Both the position numbers and the translations under genes were made by a program. Under the pieces are notes generated by a model. The model had not been told where the DNA came from and did no database searches. It was given only the letters and a program-made list of their open reading frames with translations. Shown in pieces: positions 52,281 to 60,701 of a stretch of 64,000 nt of DNA (its first letter is position 1; every line of letters begins with the position of its first letter). Origin of the DNA: Microvirga arsenatis (GTDB lineage: Bacteria; Pseudomonadota; Alphaproteobacteria; Rhizobiales; Beijerinckiaceae); NCBI RefSeq assembly GCF_009910705.1, contig NZ_JAAAXJ010000008.1, positions 62,001 to 126,000 on the forward strand. The letters are read 5' to 3'.

Positions 52281-54062
52281 ATGCGTGGCTTGCGCAAGAC
52301 AGCTGTTTGGCTCGGCCTGATCGGATCCGCCTCCCTCCTGCCCTTCTCCGTCCTGGGGCAGGAACCGGCCAACGGCCTGCAGCCCGGCAGCCTCGAGCCC
52401 GTCATGGCCGGGAGTGCTGCGGAACCCTCCTTCCACGATGTCGCCGTGCAGGATGCAGGGACGCCGAAGGATCTGGCCTCCCCGGCGATTCCGCTGACCG
52501 AGCCCGCGCCCGTTCTCCTCGAAGCCGCAGACCTGAAGCCCTCTCCCACGATCGACATTCCCCTGCCCGATGCGGCGCCCGTGACGGCGCTCCTGCAGGG
52601 GGACCTCCTGCGCCTCGCCGTCGAAAGCCTGTTCGCCGACGATGCGGCCATGCGCGAGATGCGCGTGAGCGGCAGGGATCGGGAGGCGCTGTCCGCCTAT
52701 TATGCGCGGGCCGAGCGCGCGCTGGTCTGGGCGCAGGACGGCGCCTGGTCGCCGGCAGCGCGCGCCGCGATGGAGCGCCTGAAGGCTGCTGACGAGGATG
52801 GCCTCGATCCTGCCGATTATGCCTTTGCCGAAGCGGGATTGCGCAAGGAGGCTTCCCCGGCGCAATGGGCGCGCGCCGACGTGAAGCTCTCCCTCTCGGT
52901 GGTCCGCTATGCCCGCGACGCCCGCGGCGCGCGCATCGACCTTCCCCGGCTGTCCCCGCTCGTGACGCCGAAGCTCGCGATCCCGGGCGTCGAGGACGTG
53001 CTGAGCACGGTCTCCTCGGCAAAGGACGCGAACGCGGCGCTCGCCGCCTACAACCCGCCGCATGCCGGCTACAAGGCCCTGAAGGAGCGCCTGGCGAAAC
53101 TGCGCGAGAACCACCCCTCGCAGCCCAGCGTGCGCCTGCCGAAGGGGCCGATCCTGCGCGTGGGGATGAGCGACCCGCGCGTGCCGCTGATCCGCGCGCG
53201 CTTCAACCTCACCAAGGGAACGGACAACGCAACGGTCTATGACGAGCGCGTGGCCTCCGCCGTGGCGGCGTTCCAGAAGGAGCGCGGCCTGCCGGACACG
53301 GGCGTCCTCAACGCACAGACGGTGGCGGCCCTGTCGGGCCCGTCGCTGGCGCAGCGGGAATCGGAGATCATCGCCAACATGGAGCGCTGGCGCTGGCTTC
53401 CCGCGGATCTGGGAACCCGGCACATCGTGGTGAACGTGCCCGAGTACCGGCTGCGGCTGGTCGACGGCCGCAGCGTGGTCCACGAGACGCGCGTGATCGT
53501 CGGCAAGGAGCAGTCGCAGACCCCGATCTTCTCCGAAGCCATGAAATACCTCGTGGTGAATCCCTCCTGGACGATCCCGCCCTCGATCATGAAGAAGGAG
53601 ATCCTTCCCGCCCTGGCGAGCGATCCCGATTACGCCGCGCGCAAGGGCTACAGGATCATCCGCAGGGGCGACCGCATCACCGTGCAGCAGCCGCCTGGGG
53701 AGCGCAACGCGCTGGGATTCGTGAAGTTCATGTTCCCCAACCAGCACGCGGTCTACCTGCACGACACGCCCAACCGCAACCTGTTCTCCGCTGCCAAGCG
53801 CGCCTTCAGCCACGGCTGCGTGCGCGTCGACAAGCCGTTCGAGCTCGCCGAGGAGATCATGGGCAAGGACGGCAAGTGGACCGAGGAGAAGCTGCGGGGC
53901 CTCATCGGCAAGGGCGAACGCACCGTGCATCTGAGCGCGCCCCTGCCGGTGCACCTGACCTACTTCACCCTCGCCGTCGACGAGAAGGGCGAGATGAGGA
54001 GCTACGAGGACATCTACGGCCTCGACCGCAAGGTCCGCGCCGCCCTCAACCTCCAGGAATAG
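52281..54062 (+). CDS. Secreted L,D-transpeptidase with peptidoglycan-binding domain (YcbB-like)
   Basis: L,D-transpeptidases make 3-3 cross-links in peptidoglycan. The 593-residue protein has a signal peptide (about 26 residues), a long N-terminal scaffold domain, a peptidoglycan-binding domain near residues 290-355 (VASAVAAFQKERGLPDTGVL), and the YkuD catalytic domain. The latter has YLHDTPNRNLFSAAKRAFSHGCVRVDKPFELAE; the Cys in SHGCVR is the nucleophile. GAGGAG precedes the ATG. A second peptidoglycan enzyme follows on the same strand. Confidence 0.93.
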   Translation: MRGLRKTAVWLGLIGSASLLPFSVLGQEPANGLQPGSLEPVMAGSAAEPSFHDVAVQDAGTPKDLASPAIPLTEPAPVLLEAADLKPSPTIDIPLPDAAPVTALLQGDLLRLAVESLFADDAAMREMRVSGRDREALSAYYARAERALVWAQDGAWSPAARAAMERLKAADEDGLDPADYAFAEAGLRKEASPAQWARADVKLSLSVVRYARDARGARIDLPRLSPLVTPKLAIPGVEDVLSTVSSAKDANAALAAYNPPHAGYKALKERLAKLRENHPSQPSVRLPKGPILRVGMSDPRVPLIRARFNLTKGTDNATVYDERVASAVAAFQKERGLPDTGVLNAQTVAALSGPSLAQRESEIIANMERWRWLPADLGTRHIVVNVPEYRLRLVDGRSVVHETRVIVGKEQSQTPIFSEAMKYLVVNPSWTIPPSIMKKEILPALASDPDYAARKGYRIIRRGDRITVQQPPGERNALGFVKFMFPNQHAVYLHDTPNRNLFSAAKRAFSHGCVRVDKPFELAEEIMGKDGKWTEEKLRGLIGKGERTVHLSAPLPVHLTYFTLAVDEKGEMRSYEDIYGLDRKVRAALNLQE

Positions 54063-54166
54063 CCCCCGGGCCCCGTCACTTTTTCCGCCGATTTCCCGCC
54101 CACTTAACGCGAAGGTAACCGTCCTCGGCAAAGATCCTTTCACTATAAGGATTTCCGCATCCCCGG

Positions 54167-55867
54167 ATGCGGCCGGTAAAGACGAGTATCACAGTGAGAG
54201 TATTGCGTAAGGACCGCCCGGCGTTTCGCGTCGGCATCGGTCTTGCGGCCTTTCTGGCCGTCATGGTGGGCGGAATTCGCGGCACGCAGGATGCCGTCGC
54301 CAATGGCGATACGCGAACCCTGACCCTCTACCACAACAACACCAAGGAAAGCCTCACGGTCACCTTCCGGCGCAACGGCCAGTATGACCAGGGCGCCCTG
54401 CAGCAGCTCAACTGGTTCCTGCGCGACTGGCGCCGGGACGAGCCCACCCGCATGGATCCGCGCCTGTTCGACACGGTGTGGGAGGTCTATCGCGAGTCAG
54501 GCTCCAGCGCGCCGGTGCACGTGAACTCGGCCTACCGCTCGCCGCAGACGAACTCGATGCTCCGCCGGCGCTCCAGCGCCGTGGCCAAGAACAGCCAGCA
54601 CATGCAGGGCAAGGCCATGGACTTCTACCTGCCCGACGTGTCGACCGCGCGCCTGCGCGCCATCGGCATGCGGCTCCAGAACGGCGGCGTCGGTTATTAT
54701 CCGAACGCCTACACGCCCTTCATCCATCTCGACGTGGGCAGCGTGCGCGCCTGGCCGCGCATGACCCGCGAGCAGCTCGCGAGCATCTTCCCCGACGGCA
54801 AGACCGTGCACATCCCCGCCGACGGGCGACCCATGCCGGGCTACGAGGAGGCCCGCGCGGAGGTGCTGGCCAAGGGCGGCACGGTTGCCGGCTACACGGC
54901 CTATGCGGACGCGGAGGAGGCGGTTGCCAACCAGCCGCGGCGCAAGAGCTTCTGGGCCACCCTTTTCGGTCTCGGCGAGGACGAGGAGGAGGATGCGGAG
55001 GAGATCCGTGTGGCCTCGCGGCCCGGCCGGGCGCTCGTCGCCTCCCGCCAGCGGGCGCCGCAACAGCCGCAGGACTACTATGCGAGCGACTCGAACTCGT
55101 CCGTCTATGCGGCGCTGCAGCCGGCCCAGGCGCCGGTGCAGGCGGCACGGCGCGCTCCGGTGGCCGTCGAGCCCAGGCCCGAGCCTCCGGCTCCTGCGGT
55201 GGTCGCCGCCATGGCTCCCGCCCTGCGCGAGGACCTGAGCCCGCCGCCTGCGGCCCCGCTGCCGCCGACCCGGATCAACGGGGCGCCCAGCACGGTCCAG
55301 ACCGCCTCCGGCCCGGCGCTCGCCTGGCAGCAGGGTCCGGGAGCCCAGGGCGGCGACTCCGACCTGACCATCGCCAAGGGCATGGCCTTCGCCCCGATCC
55401 CGCCCCGGCGTCCGGGCACAACCGACGCGGAGCCCGAGACCGTGGCCGGAACCCTGGCGCTCGCCTATGCCCCGCTGCCCCCCGCCCGGCCCGGCTCGCT
55501 GGCGGCCACGAACCCGATTCCCGTCCTTGCGGAGCTGCGCGGCGCCGCAGAGCCGCCCGCAGGCGCGCCCCCGGCTCCCCTGCCCCCGCCCCGGCCGGAC
55601 CTGCGCCCCGTCGCGGTCGCTGCGGCGGGTCCGGTGGAGATCCCGGTCGCGACCACGGGCTCGACGCCCAAGGACGCGAAGGCCAAGCCCGCCGCCCCCG
55701 AACCCAAGGCCCCGCCGGCGCAGGCCAAGATTCCCGCGACCGCCCTGAGCGCCCTGATGTCGGCCCAGCCCAGCCTGCACATGGGCTTCTCCAGCAAGCC
55801 CGTGGGCGATCTGGCCACCAACCGGTTCACGGGACCGGCGGTCAAGCCGCTCCCGGTGGTGCGGTAA
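54167..55867 (+). CDS. DUF882 (M15-type) peptidoglycan endopeptidase with Pro/Ala-rich tail
   Basis: The first 205 residues form a DUF882/M15A domain like E. coli YcbK (MepK): a membrane-crossing segment, RTLTLYHNNTKESLTVTFRR, VNSAYRSPQTNSMLRR, and zinc ligands in SQHMQGKAMDFYLPDV and FIHLDVG. MepK-type enzymes cleave 3-3 and 4-3 cross-links, which fits the adjacent L,D-transpeptidase. Residues beyond about 270 are low-complexity Pro/Ala/Arg-rich sequence with repeated PLPPxRP units. The ATG shown has no clear ribosome-binding site; a GTG nine codons later is an alternative. Confidence 0.88.
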   Translation: MRPVKTSITVRVLRKDRPAFRVGIGLAAFLAVMVGGIRGTQDAVANGDTRTLTLYHNNTKESLTVTFRRNGQYDQGALQQLNWFLRDWRRDEPTRMDPRLFDTVWEVYRESGSSAPVHVNSAYRSPQTNSMLRRRSSAVAKNSQHMQGKAMDFYLPDVSTARLRAIGMRLQNGGVGYYPNAYTPFIHLDVGSVRAWPRMTREQLASIFPDGKTVHIPADGRPMPGYEEARAEVLAKGGTVAGYTAYADAEEAVANQPRRKSFWATLFGLGEDEEEDAEEIRVASRPGRALVASRQRAPQQPQDYYASDSNSSVYAALQPAQAPVQAARRAPVAVEPRPEPPAPAVVAAMAPALREDLSPPPAAPLPPTRINGAPSTVQTASGPALAWQQGPGAQGGDSDLTIAKGMAFAPIPPRRPGTTDAEPETVAGTLALAYAPLPPARPGSLAATNPIPVLAELRGAAEPPAGAPPAPLPPPRPDLRPVAVAAAGPVEIPVATTGSTPKDAKAKPAAPEPKAPPAQAKIPATALSALMSAQPSLHMGFSSKPVGDLATNRFTGPAVKPLPVVR

Positions 55868-55871
55868 GGAG

Positions 55872-55902
55872 AAAGGGCCCCTCGCGGGCCCTTTTCGTTT
55901 CA
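55872..55902 (+). terminator. Intrinsic terminator after the DUF882 gene
   Basis: AAAGGGCCC and GGGCCCTTT pair around CTCGC, followed by TCGTTTC, starting just after the stop. It overlaps the end of the convergent DUF1989 gene. Confidence 0.75.
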
Positions 55903-56763
55903 CGCGCCGTGGGTGCGGCTGTAGCCGTTGCGGGGCGGCGGGGCCCATCCCGCCGGCGGTGCCTTGGGCCTGTAGACCTCGACGAGGAGCGGATGGCAGG
56001 CGGCCGCATCGCTCGAATGCTGCGCGCTGCAATCGCCGCCAGGACAGGCGGAGAGCGCGCCGAGCAGATCGATCTCCGCGAAGAACTCGAGATAATCGCC
56101 CGGCCGCACGGGGCTTGCCTTCATGAAATACTGCCCCGTGTCGCGGGTGAAGCCCGTGCACATGAACACATTGAGCACATCGTGCACGGCAGGCTCGACC
56201 TCCTCCTTCGGCCTGCCGAGGCTGTGCGCGAGGGCGCGGGTGAGATTCGAGTGGCAGCAATGGTGGTACTCGTCGCCCCCTGAGAGGAGCTTGTGCGTGT
56301 AGGGGTCGCAGCGCGTGCCGATCACGTCGTGCACGGAGCCGCCGAACTCGTCGAAGCCGTACCAGTCGAGGGTGTCCTCGGTGATCGTCGCCATGGGGCG
56401 CAGGTACGGCAGGCACGACCAGAGCTGATCGCCGGTGGAGAGATGCGTGCCGTGCAGCGCCCGGGTCTTGCCGGAAAAGAAGCGCTCGCTGATGTCGCCG
56501 GCGGACCAGAGATTGAGGTCGCCCACCTGCGGCCCCTCGATGCTGACGATCCGGAAGAAGGATCCGGCCGGCACACGGAAGCAGCAGGCCTCGCGCGGCG
56601 GCACGATGACCTCGTCCACCTTCTCCCAGCCCGCGCGGGCAGCGCGATAGGCCTCGACGTCCGGCCGCGGCAGGGTGTCGACGGGGTAGCAGATGACCGG
56701 CCCGACCTTCCGGCGCGCCTCGGCGTCCCCGGGTTCCGTCACTTCATGGCGCGCACGCTTCAT
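55900..56763 (-). CDS. DUF1989 (urea carboxylase-associated) protein
   Basis: A 287-residue protein of the DUF1989 family, members of which lie beside urea carboxylase genes. Blocks seen are ACCFRVPAGSFFRIVSIEGPQVGDLNLW, TDNxL-like ITEDTLDWYGFDEFGG, CDPYTHKLLSGGDEYHHCCHSNL and LNVFMCTGFTRDTGQYFMKASPVRPGDYLEFFAE. Several conserved Cys/His residues suggest a metal or redox site. No urea carboxylase or allophanate hydrolase gene is in the window. GGGAGG lies five bases before the ATG. Confidence 0.86.
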   Translation of the reverse strand: MKRARHEVTEPGDAEARRKVGPVICYPVDTLPRPDVEAYRAARAGWEKVDEVIVPPREACCFRVPAGSFFRIVSIEGPQVGDLNLWSAGDISERFFSGKTRALHGTHLSTGDQLWSCLPYLRPMATITEDTLDWYGFDEFGGSVHDVIGTRCDPYTHKLLSGGDEYHHCCHSNLTRALAHSLGRPKEEVEPAVHDVLNVFMCTGFTRDTGQYFMKASPVRPGDYLEFFAEIDLLGALSACPGGDCSAQHSSDAAACHPLLVEVYRPKAPPAGWAPPPRNGYSRTHGA

Positions 56764-56893
56764 GGATGCCTCCCGCAATCGAATCCTCGGGAATCTATAG
56801 AGAACCGGCCAGCCGGGAGCGAGCGCGAAGCGCGGGCCTGCTTGAGCCTTGCAGCGTTTCGTAGTCTATGGCGGGCGCCACAAGGATCGCACG

Positions 56894-57331
56894 ATGACCG
56901 ACCCGAATGCCCTGCGCCCGCTGGAGGCCTATCCGAGCCGCACCAGCGCCGACATCCGCTATTCCGATCTCGACCGGCAGGGACATGTCAACAATGCGGT
57001 GTTCGCCACCTTCTCGGAGATCGGCCGGGTGGCCTTCATGTACGACCCGGCGCACCCCCTCGCCTCCGAGGGCCGAAGCTTCGTCATCGCACGGCTCCTC
57101 ATCGACTTCCGGGCCGAGCTCTTCTGGCCCGGCACGGTGGAGATCGGCACCGGCGTCGTGAAGGTCGGGCGCAGCTCCTTCTCCCTGGCGCAGGGAATCT
57201 TCAACGAGGGGCGCCTCGTGGCCACGGCGGAGGCCACCATCGTCATGGTGGACAAGGAAACGCGCCGCTCGACCCCGCTGCCGACGGAGACGGTGGACGT
57301 CCTGAAAAGCCTGATGCTGGACAATTCCTAA
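56894..57331 (+). CDS. Acyl-CoA thioesterase, 4HBT hotdog fold
   Basis: A 145-residue thioesterase with ADIRYSDLDRQGHVNNAVFATFSEIGR, holding the catalytic Asp (SDLDRQGHVNN), and the RLLIDFRAELFWPG strand. It is the second hotdog thioesterase in the window, closer to FadM than to YbgC. AAGGA lies seven bases before the ATG. It is divergent from the DUF1989 gene. Confidence 0.88.
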   Translation: MTDPNALRPLEAYPSRTSADIRYSDLDRQGHVNNAVFATFSEIGRVAFMYDPAHPLASEGRSFVIARLLIDFRAELFWPGTVEIGTGVVKVGRSSFSLAQGIFNEGRLVATAEATIVMVDKETRRSTPLPTETVDVLKSLMLDNS

Positions 57332-57367
57332 ATCAGTCGACTTCGAGGGAAGCCAACCCGCCGCCTC

Positions 57368-57457
57368 GTCATGGCCGGGCTCGTCCCGGCCATCCCGATC
57401 CTGTGAGGTCCAGTGCTTCACCCAATCGGGATCACCGGCACAAGGCCGGTGATGACG
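57368..57457. repeat. Bipartite palindromic repeat upstream of the gapR terminator
   Basis: The first arm is GTCATGGCCGGGCTCG followed by TCCCGGCCATCCCGAT; the second is AATCGGGATCACCGGC followed by ACAAGGCCGGTGATGACG. Order, spacing and sequence match the element at 14118-14210, so the two are copies of one mobile or amplified unit. Confidence 0.88.
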
Positions 57458-57477
57458 TGCAAGGGGCCATCAAAATG

Positions 57478-57512
57478 GCAAAGGCCCCGCAGATTGCACT
57501 GCAGGGCCCTTT
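57478..57512 (-). terminator. Terminator hairpin downstream of gapR
   Basis: AAAGGCCCCGCAG and CTGCAGGGCCCTTT pair with small bulges. On the minus strand TTTGCCATTTTG follows. It probably also stops plus-strand transcripts. Confidence 0.65.
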
Positions 57513-57538
57513 CAGGTCTGAAGAAGACCGATTTCAGC

Positions 57539-57796
57539 CTACGCCATCCCGAGCGCCTGCATGTACAGCTCGAGGATCGCCTCCTCCTCCTGACGCTCGG
57601 CGTAGTCGCGCTTGCGCAGGGAGATGATCTTGCGGATCACCTTGGTGTCGAAGCCGTTGCCCTTCGCTTCGGCATAGACGTCCTTGATGTCGCCCGTGAT
57701 GCCGGCCTTTTCCTCCTCGAGGCGCTCGATGCGCTCGATGAAGGCCTTCAGCTGGTCGGCGGCGACGGATTCGGTGTTGAAAGCTGCGTCATCCAT
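57539..57796 (-). CDS. gapR: GapR, DUF2312 nucleoid-associated protein
   Basis: GapR binds overtwisted, AT-rich DNA ahead of replication and transcription and is essential or nearly so in Caulobacter. The 85-residue product is a helical DUF2312 protein with [50 protein letters not shown], including the basic helix that lines the DNA channel. It is full length. It lies downstream of the DUF1244 and N-formylglutamate amidohydrolase genes on the same strand. Confidence 0.93.
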   Translation of the reverse strand: MDDAAFNTESVAADQLKAFIERIERLEEEKAGITGDIKDVYAEAKGNGFDTKVIRKIISLRKRDYAERQEEEAILELYMQALGMA

Positions 57797-57857
57797 GAAT
57801 GAAGCCCCTGATTGATGGCATTGGCGCCAGTGTTATGGCCATTTGGTTGAGGCCGTT

Positions 57858-58163
57858 TTAATGCTTCGGCCTCGACTTCTCGAAATCGGCGAGCTGCGAC
57901 GGGCTGGCCTCGCGCTGGTGGCGCGCCTTCCACTCCTCATAGGGCATGCCGTAGACGTAAGTCCGGCTCTCCTCCTTGGAGAGGGCGACGCCCCGCTCGT
58001 CGGCCGCATCCTTCATCCAGTTCGACAGGCAGTTGCGGCAGAAGCCCGCGAGATTCATCAGGTCGATGTTCTGCACGTCGGCGCGCTCGCGCAGGTGGTC
58101 GAGGAGCCTGCGGAAGGCGGCCGCCTCCAGTTCCGTCCGGGTCTTGTCGTCGATGCCGTTCAT
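57858..58163 (-). CDS. DUF1244 protein
   Basis: A 101-residue protein with the DUF1244 pattern AAAFRRLLDHLRERADVQNIDLMNLAGFCRNCLSNWM and YVYGMPYEEWKARHQ. The FCRNCLS Cys pair could bind a metal. The function is unknown. Its ATG overlaps the stop of the amidohydrolase gene by four bases, so the two are translationally coupled. Confidence 0.88.
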   Translation of the reverse strand: MNGIDDKTRTELEAAAFRRLLDHLRERADVQNIDLMNLAGFCRNCLSNWMKDAADERGVALSKEESRTYVYGMPYEEWKARHQREASPSQLADFEKSRPKH

Positions 58164-59008
58164 CGGCTTGGTCCTCCGTGCTGGCGCAGGCGGTCGCGGG
58201 TGCGGGTGCCGAAGATCCGCGGCGCGCGAAGCTCGGGCCGGGCCACCAGGGGTTCGAGGAGCCGGGCGAAGCGCTCGGCCCATTCCTCGGCGCCTTCATC
58301 GGAGGCGATCAGGTCCTGCCGGATCTCGATCAGCGCGTTGGCCAAGCCCCGCACCGTGGCGTGGCGGTCGACTGTGTCGCCCGCCAATGCCCCATCATAG
58401 GGCTCGTTGTCGCCGACGACGAGCCCATCCTCGGCCTGCAGGCCTTCCAGGAGCGGCCTGGCGAAGCGGTCGTCCGCATCCCACAGGATTCCCACATGCC
58501 AGGGCCGCGGCCAGCCGCGCCAGACCGGCGTGAAGCTGTGGACCGTCACGATCACCGGCGGATGGCCCGCTGCCATGGCCCTGTGGATCGCGCCGGCAAT
58601 GGCGTGATCGTAGGGGTCGTAGAAGCGGGCGATGCGCCGCTGCACCTCCGCCTCGTCCGCCCGGGCATTGCCCGGCACCACCGCGCCGTCGGACAGACGC
58701 ATGACCAGGGTCGGGTCGTCCCGGCCCCGGTTGGGATCGATGATCAGCCGTGAGAACCGGGTGAGGATCGCCGGCGCCTTCAGGCGCCGGGCGAGCGAGC
58801 GGGTCACGGCAGCGGCGCCGATGTCATAGGCGATGTGGCGCTCGAACTCGGATTCCGGCAGGCCGAGACCGCCCAGATCCGGCGGCACCTCGTTGGAGGC
58901 GTGGTCGCACAGGATCAGGATCCCCGATTCGAAGGAGCCGGGGACGATCTCGACCGGATGAGGCTCAAGGAAAGGGTCGTCGAGCTTGAGCGCGGCGGAT
59001 GCGGACAT
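58160..59008 (-). CDS. N-formylglutamate amidohydrolase family protein
   Basis: A 282-residue hydrolase of the HutG/DUF2817-like amidohydrolase family, which releases formate from N-formylglutamate. Blocks seen are GILILCDHASNEVPPDLGGLGL (metal-binding Asp/His), YDIGAAAVTRSLARRL, FSRLIIDPNRGRDDP and VTVHSFTPVWRG. No histidine-degradation genes are nearby, so it may act on another formylated or small amide substrate. Confidence 0.9.
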   Translation of the reverse strand: MSASAALKLDDPFLEPHPVEIVPGSFESGILILCDHASNEVPPDLGGLGLPESEFERHIAYDIGAAAVTRSLARRLKAPAILTRFSRLIIDPNRGRDDPTLVMRLSDGAVVPGNARADEAEVQRRIARFYDPYDHAIAGAIHRAMAAGHPPVIVTVHSFTPVWRGWPRPWHVGILWDADDRFARPLLEGLQAEDGLVVGDNEPYDGALAGDTVDRHATVRGLANALIEIRQDLIASDEGAEEWAERFARLLEPLVARPELRAPRIFGTRTRDRLRQHGGPSR

Positions 59009-59117
59009 GGCGAGGGTGGATCTAAGGAATGGCGATTGAACGGCGGAGGAAAAGCCTTACCCTGCCCCTCCGACCCTGACAACGCGACGTTACGCGCAAC
59101 AGACTTTCACGGCCGAC

Positions 59118-60074
59118 ATGTCCCCGACATCCACCACGGCCCGGCTCGAGCCGGGCTTCGCCTCCGCTTTTGCCGCCCTCTGCCTCGGCGCCGTGGCGAT
59201 GGGGATCTCCCCGATCTTCGTGCGCTTCGCCTCCGCGGACATGGGGGGAGCGCCCGCGGATGTGGGCCCCTTCGCCAGCGCCTTCTGGCGGGTCGCGCTC
59301 TGCCTGCCCCTGCTCTATGCCTGGATGCGGATCGAGGAGCGGCGCGCGCCTGCGGGCACCCCAAGGGTCCAATTCTCCAAGGCGAGCATCCTCGGGGGAA
59401 TCGTCTTTGCCGGCGATCTGTTCTTCTGGCATCTGGCGATCCTCAGGACCACGGTGGCCAACGCCACCTTCTTCGCCACCCTGGCGCCGCTCTTCGTGGT
59501 GCTGACCGTCTGGCTCGTGCTGCGGCAGCGGGTGTCGCGGGGAACCTTCCTCGGCCTTGCGTTGTGCCTCCTTGGCGGGGCGGCGCTGATCGGGCAGAGC
59601 CTCCAGGCGGATCCGGCCCGGATCGCGGGCGACCTCTACGGGATCGCCACCGCCTTCTTCTTCGGCATGTATTTCCTTGCCGCCAGCCGGGCGCGCAAGA
59701 CGGCGGGCGCGGCGCGGGTGACCTTCGAGGCGGGGCTCATCACCTCGGCCATCCTCCTCGTCGTCGCGGTTCTGTTCGACACACGGGTGATCCCGCAGAC
59801 GGGCCGTGGGATCGCGGCGCTGCTCGCCATGTCCTATGTCAGCCATGCGGGCGGCCAGGGGCTGCTCGCCATCGCGCTGGGCCGCCTGCCGCCGGTCTTC
59901 TCGTCCCTGGTGATCTTCCTGGAGGCCATTGCTGCGGCCGTGTTCGGCTGGGCGGTGCTCGGCGAGGAGCTGACGCCGGTTCAGGCCTTGGGCGGCGCCC
60001 TGATCCTCTTCGGGATCTGGGCCGCGCGCCCGAAACCCGACCCGGAGCCCTCTTCAAACGGGGAGAGATCGTGA
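59118..60074 (+). CDS. EamA/DMT-family transporter
   Basis: A 318-residue inner-membrane protein with ten predicted helices in two EamA repeats (FAALCLGAVAMGISPIFVRFAS and VTFEAGLITSAILLVVAVLF as landmarks, and LGEELTPVQALGGALILFGIW at the end). Members export amino acids and other metabolites. The substrate is not evident. It is divergent from the amidohydrolase gene. Confidence 0.9.
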   Translation: MSPTSTTARLEPGFASAFAALCLGAVAMGISPIFVRFASADMGGAPADVGPFASAFWRVALCLPLLYAWMRIEERRAPAGTPRVQFSKASILGGIVFAGDLFFWHLAILRTTVANATFFATLAPLFVVLTVWLVLRQRVSRGTFLGLALCLLGGAALIGQSLQADPARIAGDLYGIATAFFFGMYFLAASRARKTAGAARVTFEAGLITSAILLVVAVLFDTRVIPQTGRGIAALLAMSYVSHAGGQGLLAIALGRLPPVFSSLVIFLEAIAAAVFGWAVLGEELTPVQALGGALILFGIWAARPKPDPEPSSNGERS

Positions 60075-60239
60075 GCGGCAAGGCTCCCGGCTGTGGCGAC
60101 GGGGCCATGCGGCGGGCAAATCTTGGGCCGGGCCCCGTCTCGGGTCTTGCCCCCGCGGCGCTTCTGGCCGACAACGATTCGCCAAAATTCTCACCGCATT
60201 GAGCGATTTCATTCCTTTCGATTCGACCATACCGCATCC

Positions 60240-60701
60240 ATGAAGGCCGATCCCTCCCCCTCGTCTCCTCGCTGGCGGCGAAGCGTTGCACTCGCATTCC
60301 TTGTCTCGAGCGGAGGCCTTCTGGCCGCATCGCCTGCGAAGGCGGACCTGCGCCTGTGCAACATGACCTCGAGCCGCGTCGGCATCGCGCTCGGCTACCG
60401 GGACGCTCAAGGATGGGTGACGGAAGGCTGGTGGAACCTCAAGGCCCGCGCCTGCGAGACCCTTCTGAAGGGCCAGCTCGGCGGGCGCTTCTACTACATC
60501 TACGCCATCGACTACGACCGGGGCGGGGAATGGAGCGGGCGCTCCTTCATGTGCACGCGCGAGCGCGAATTCACGATCCGGGGAACGGAGGACTGCCTCG
60601 CCCGCGGCTTCGACCGCAGCGGCTTCTTCGAGGTCGATACCGGTGAACAGAAGAGCTGGACGATCCAGCTCACGGAAACGAACCGCCCAGGGGGACAATG
60701 A
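60240..60701 (+). CDS. DUF1036 secreted protein
   Basis: A 153-residue protein with a signal peptide ending near SPAKA and the DUF1036 pattern LRLCNMTSSRVGIALGYRD, EGWWNLKARACETLLKG, FYYIYAIDYDRGGEW and a Cys-containing end (SFMCTREREFTIRGTEDC). The four cysteines probably form disulfides. The TGA overlaps the ATG of pyk by four bases, which links it to pyruvate kinase expression; why is unknown. Confidence 0.88.
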   Translation: MKADPSPSSPRWRRSVALAFLVSSGGLLAASPAKADLRLCNMTSSRVGIALGYRDAQGWVTEGWWNLKARACETLLKGQLGGRFYYIYAIDYDRGGEWSGRSFMCTREREFTIRGTEDCLARGFDRSGFFEVDTGEQKSWTIQLTETNRPGGQ

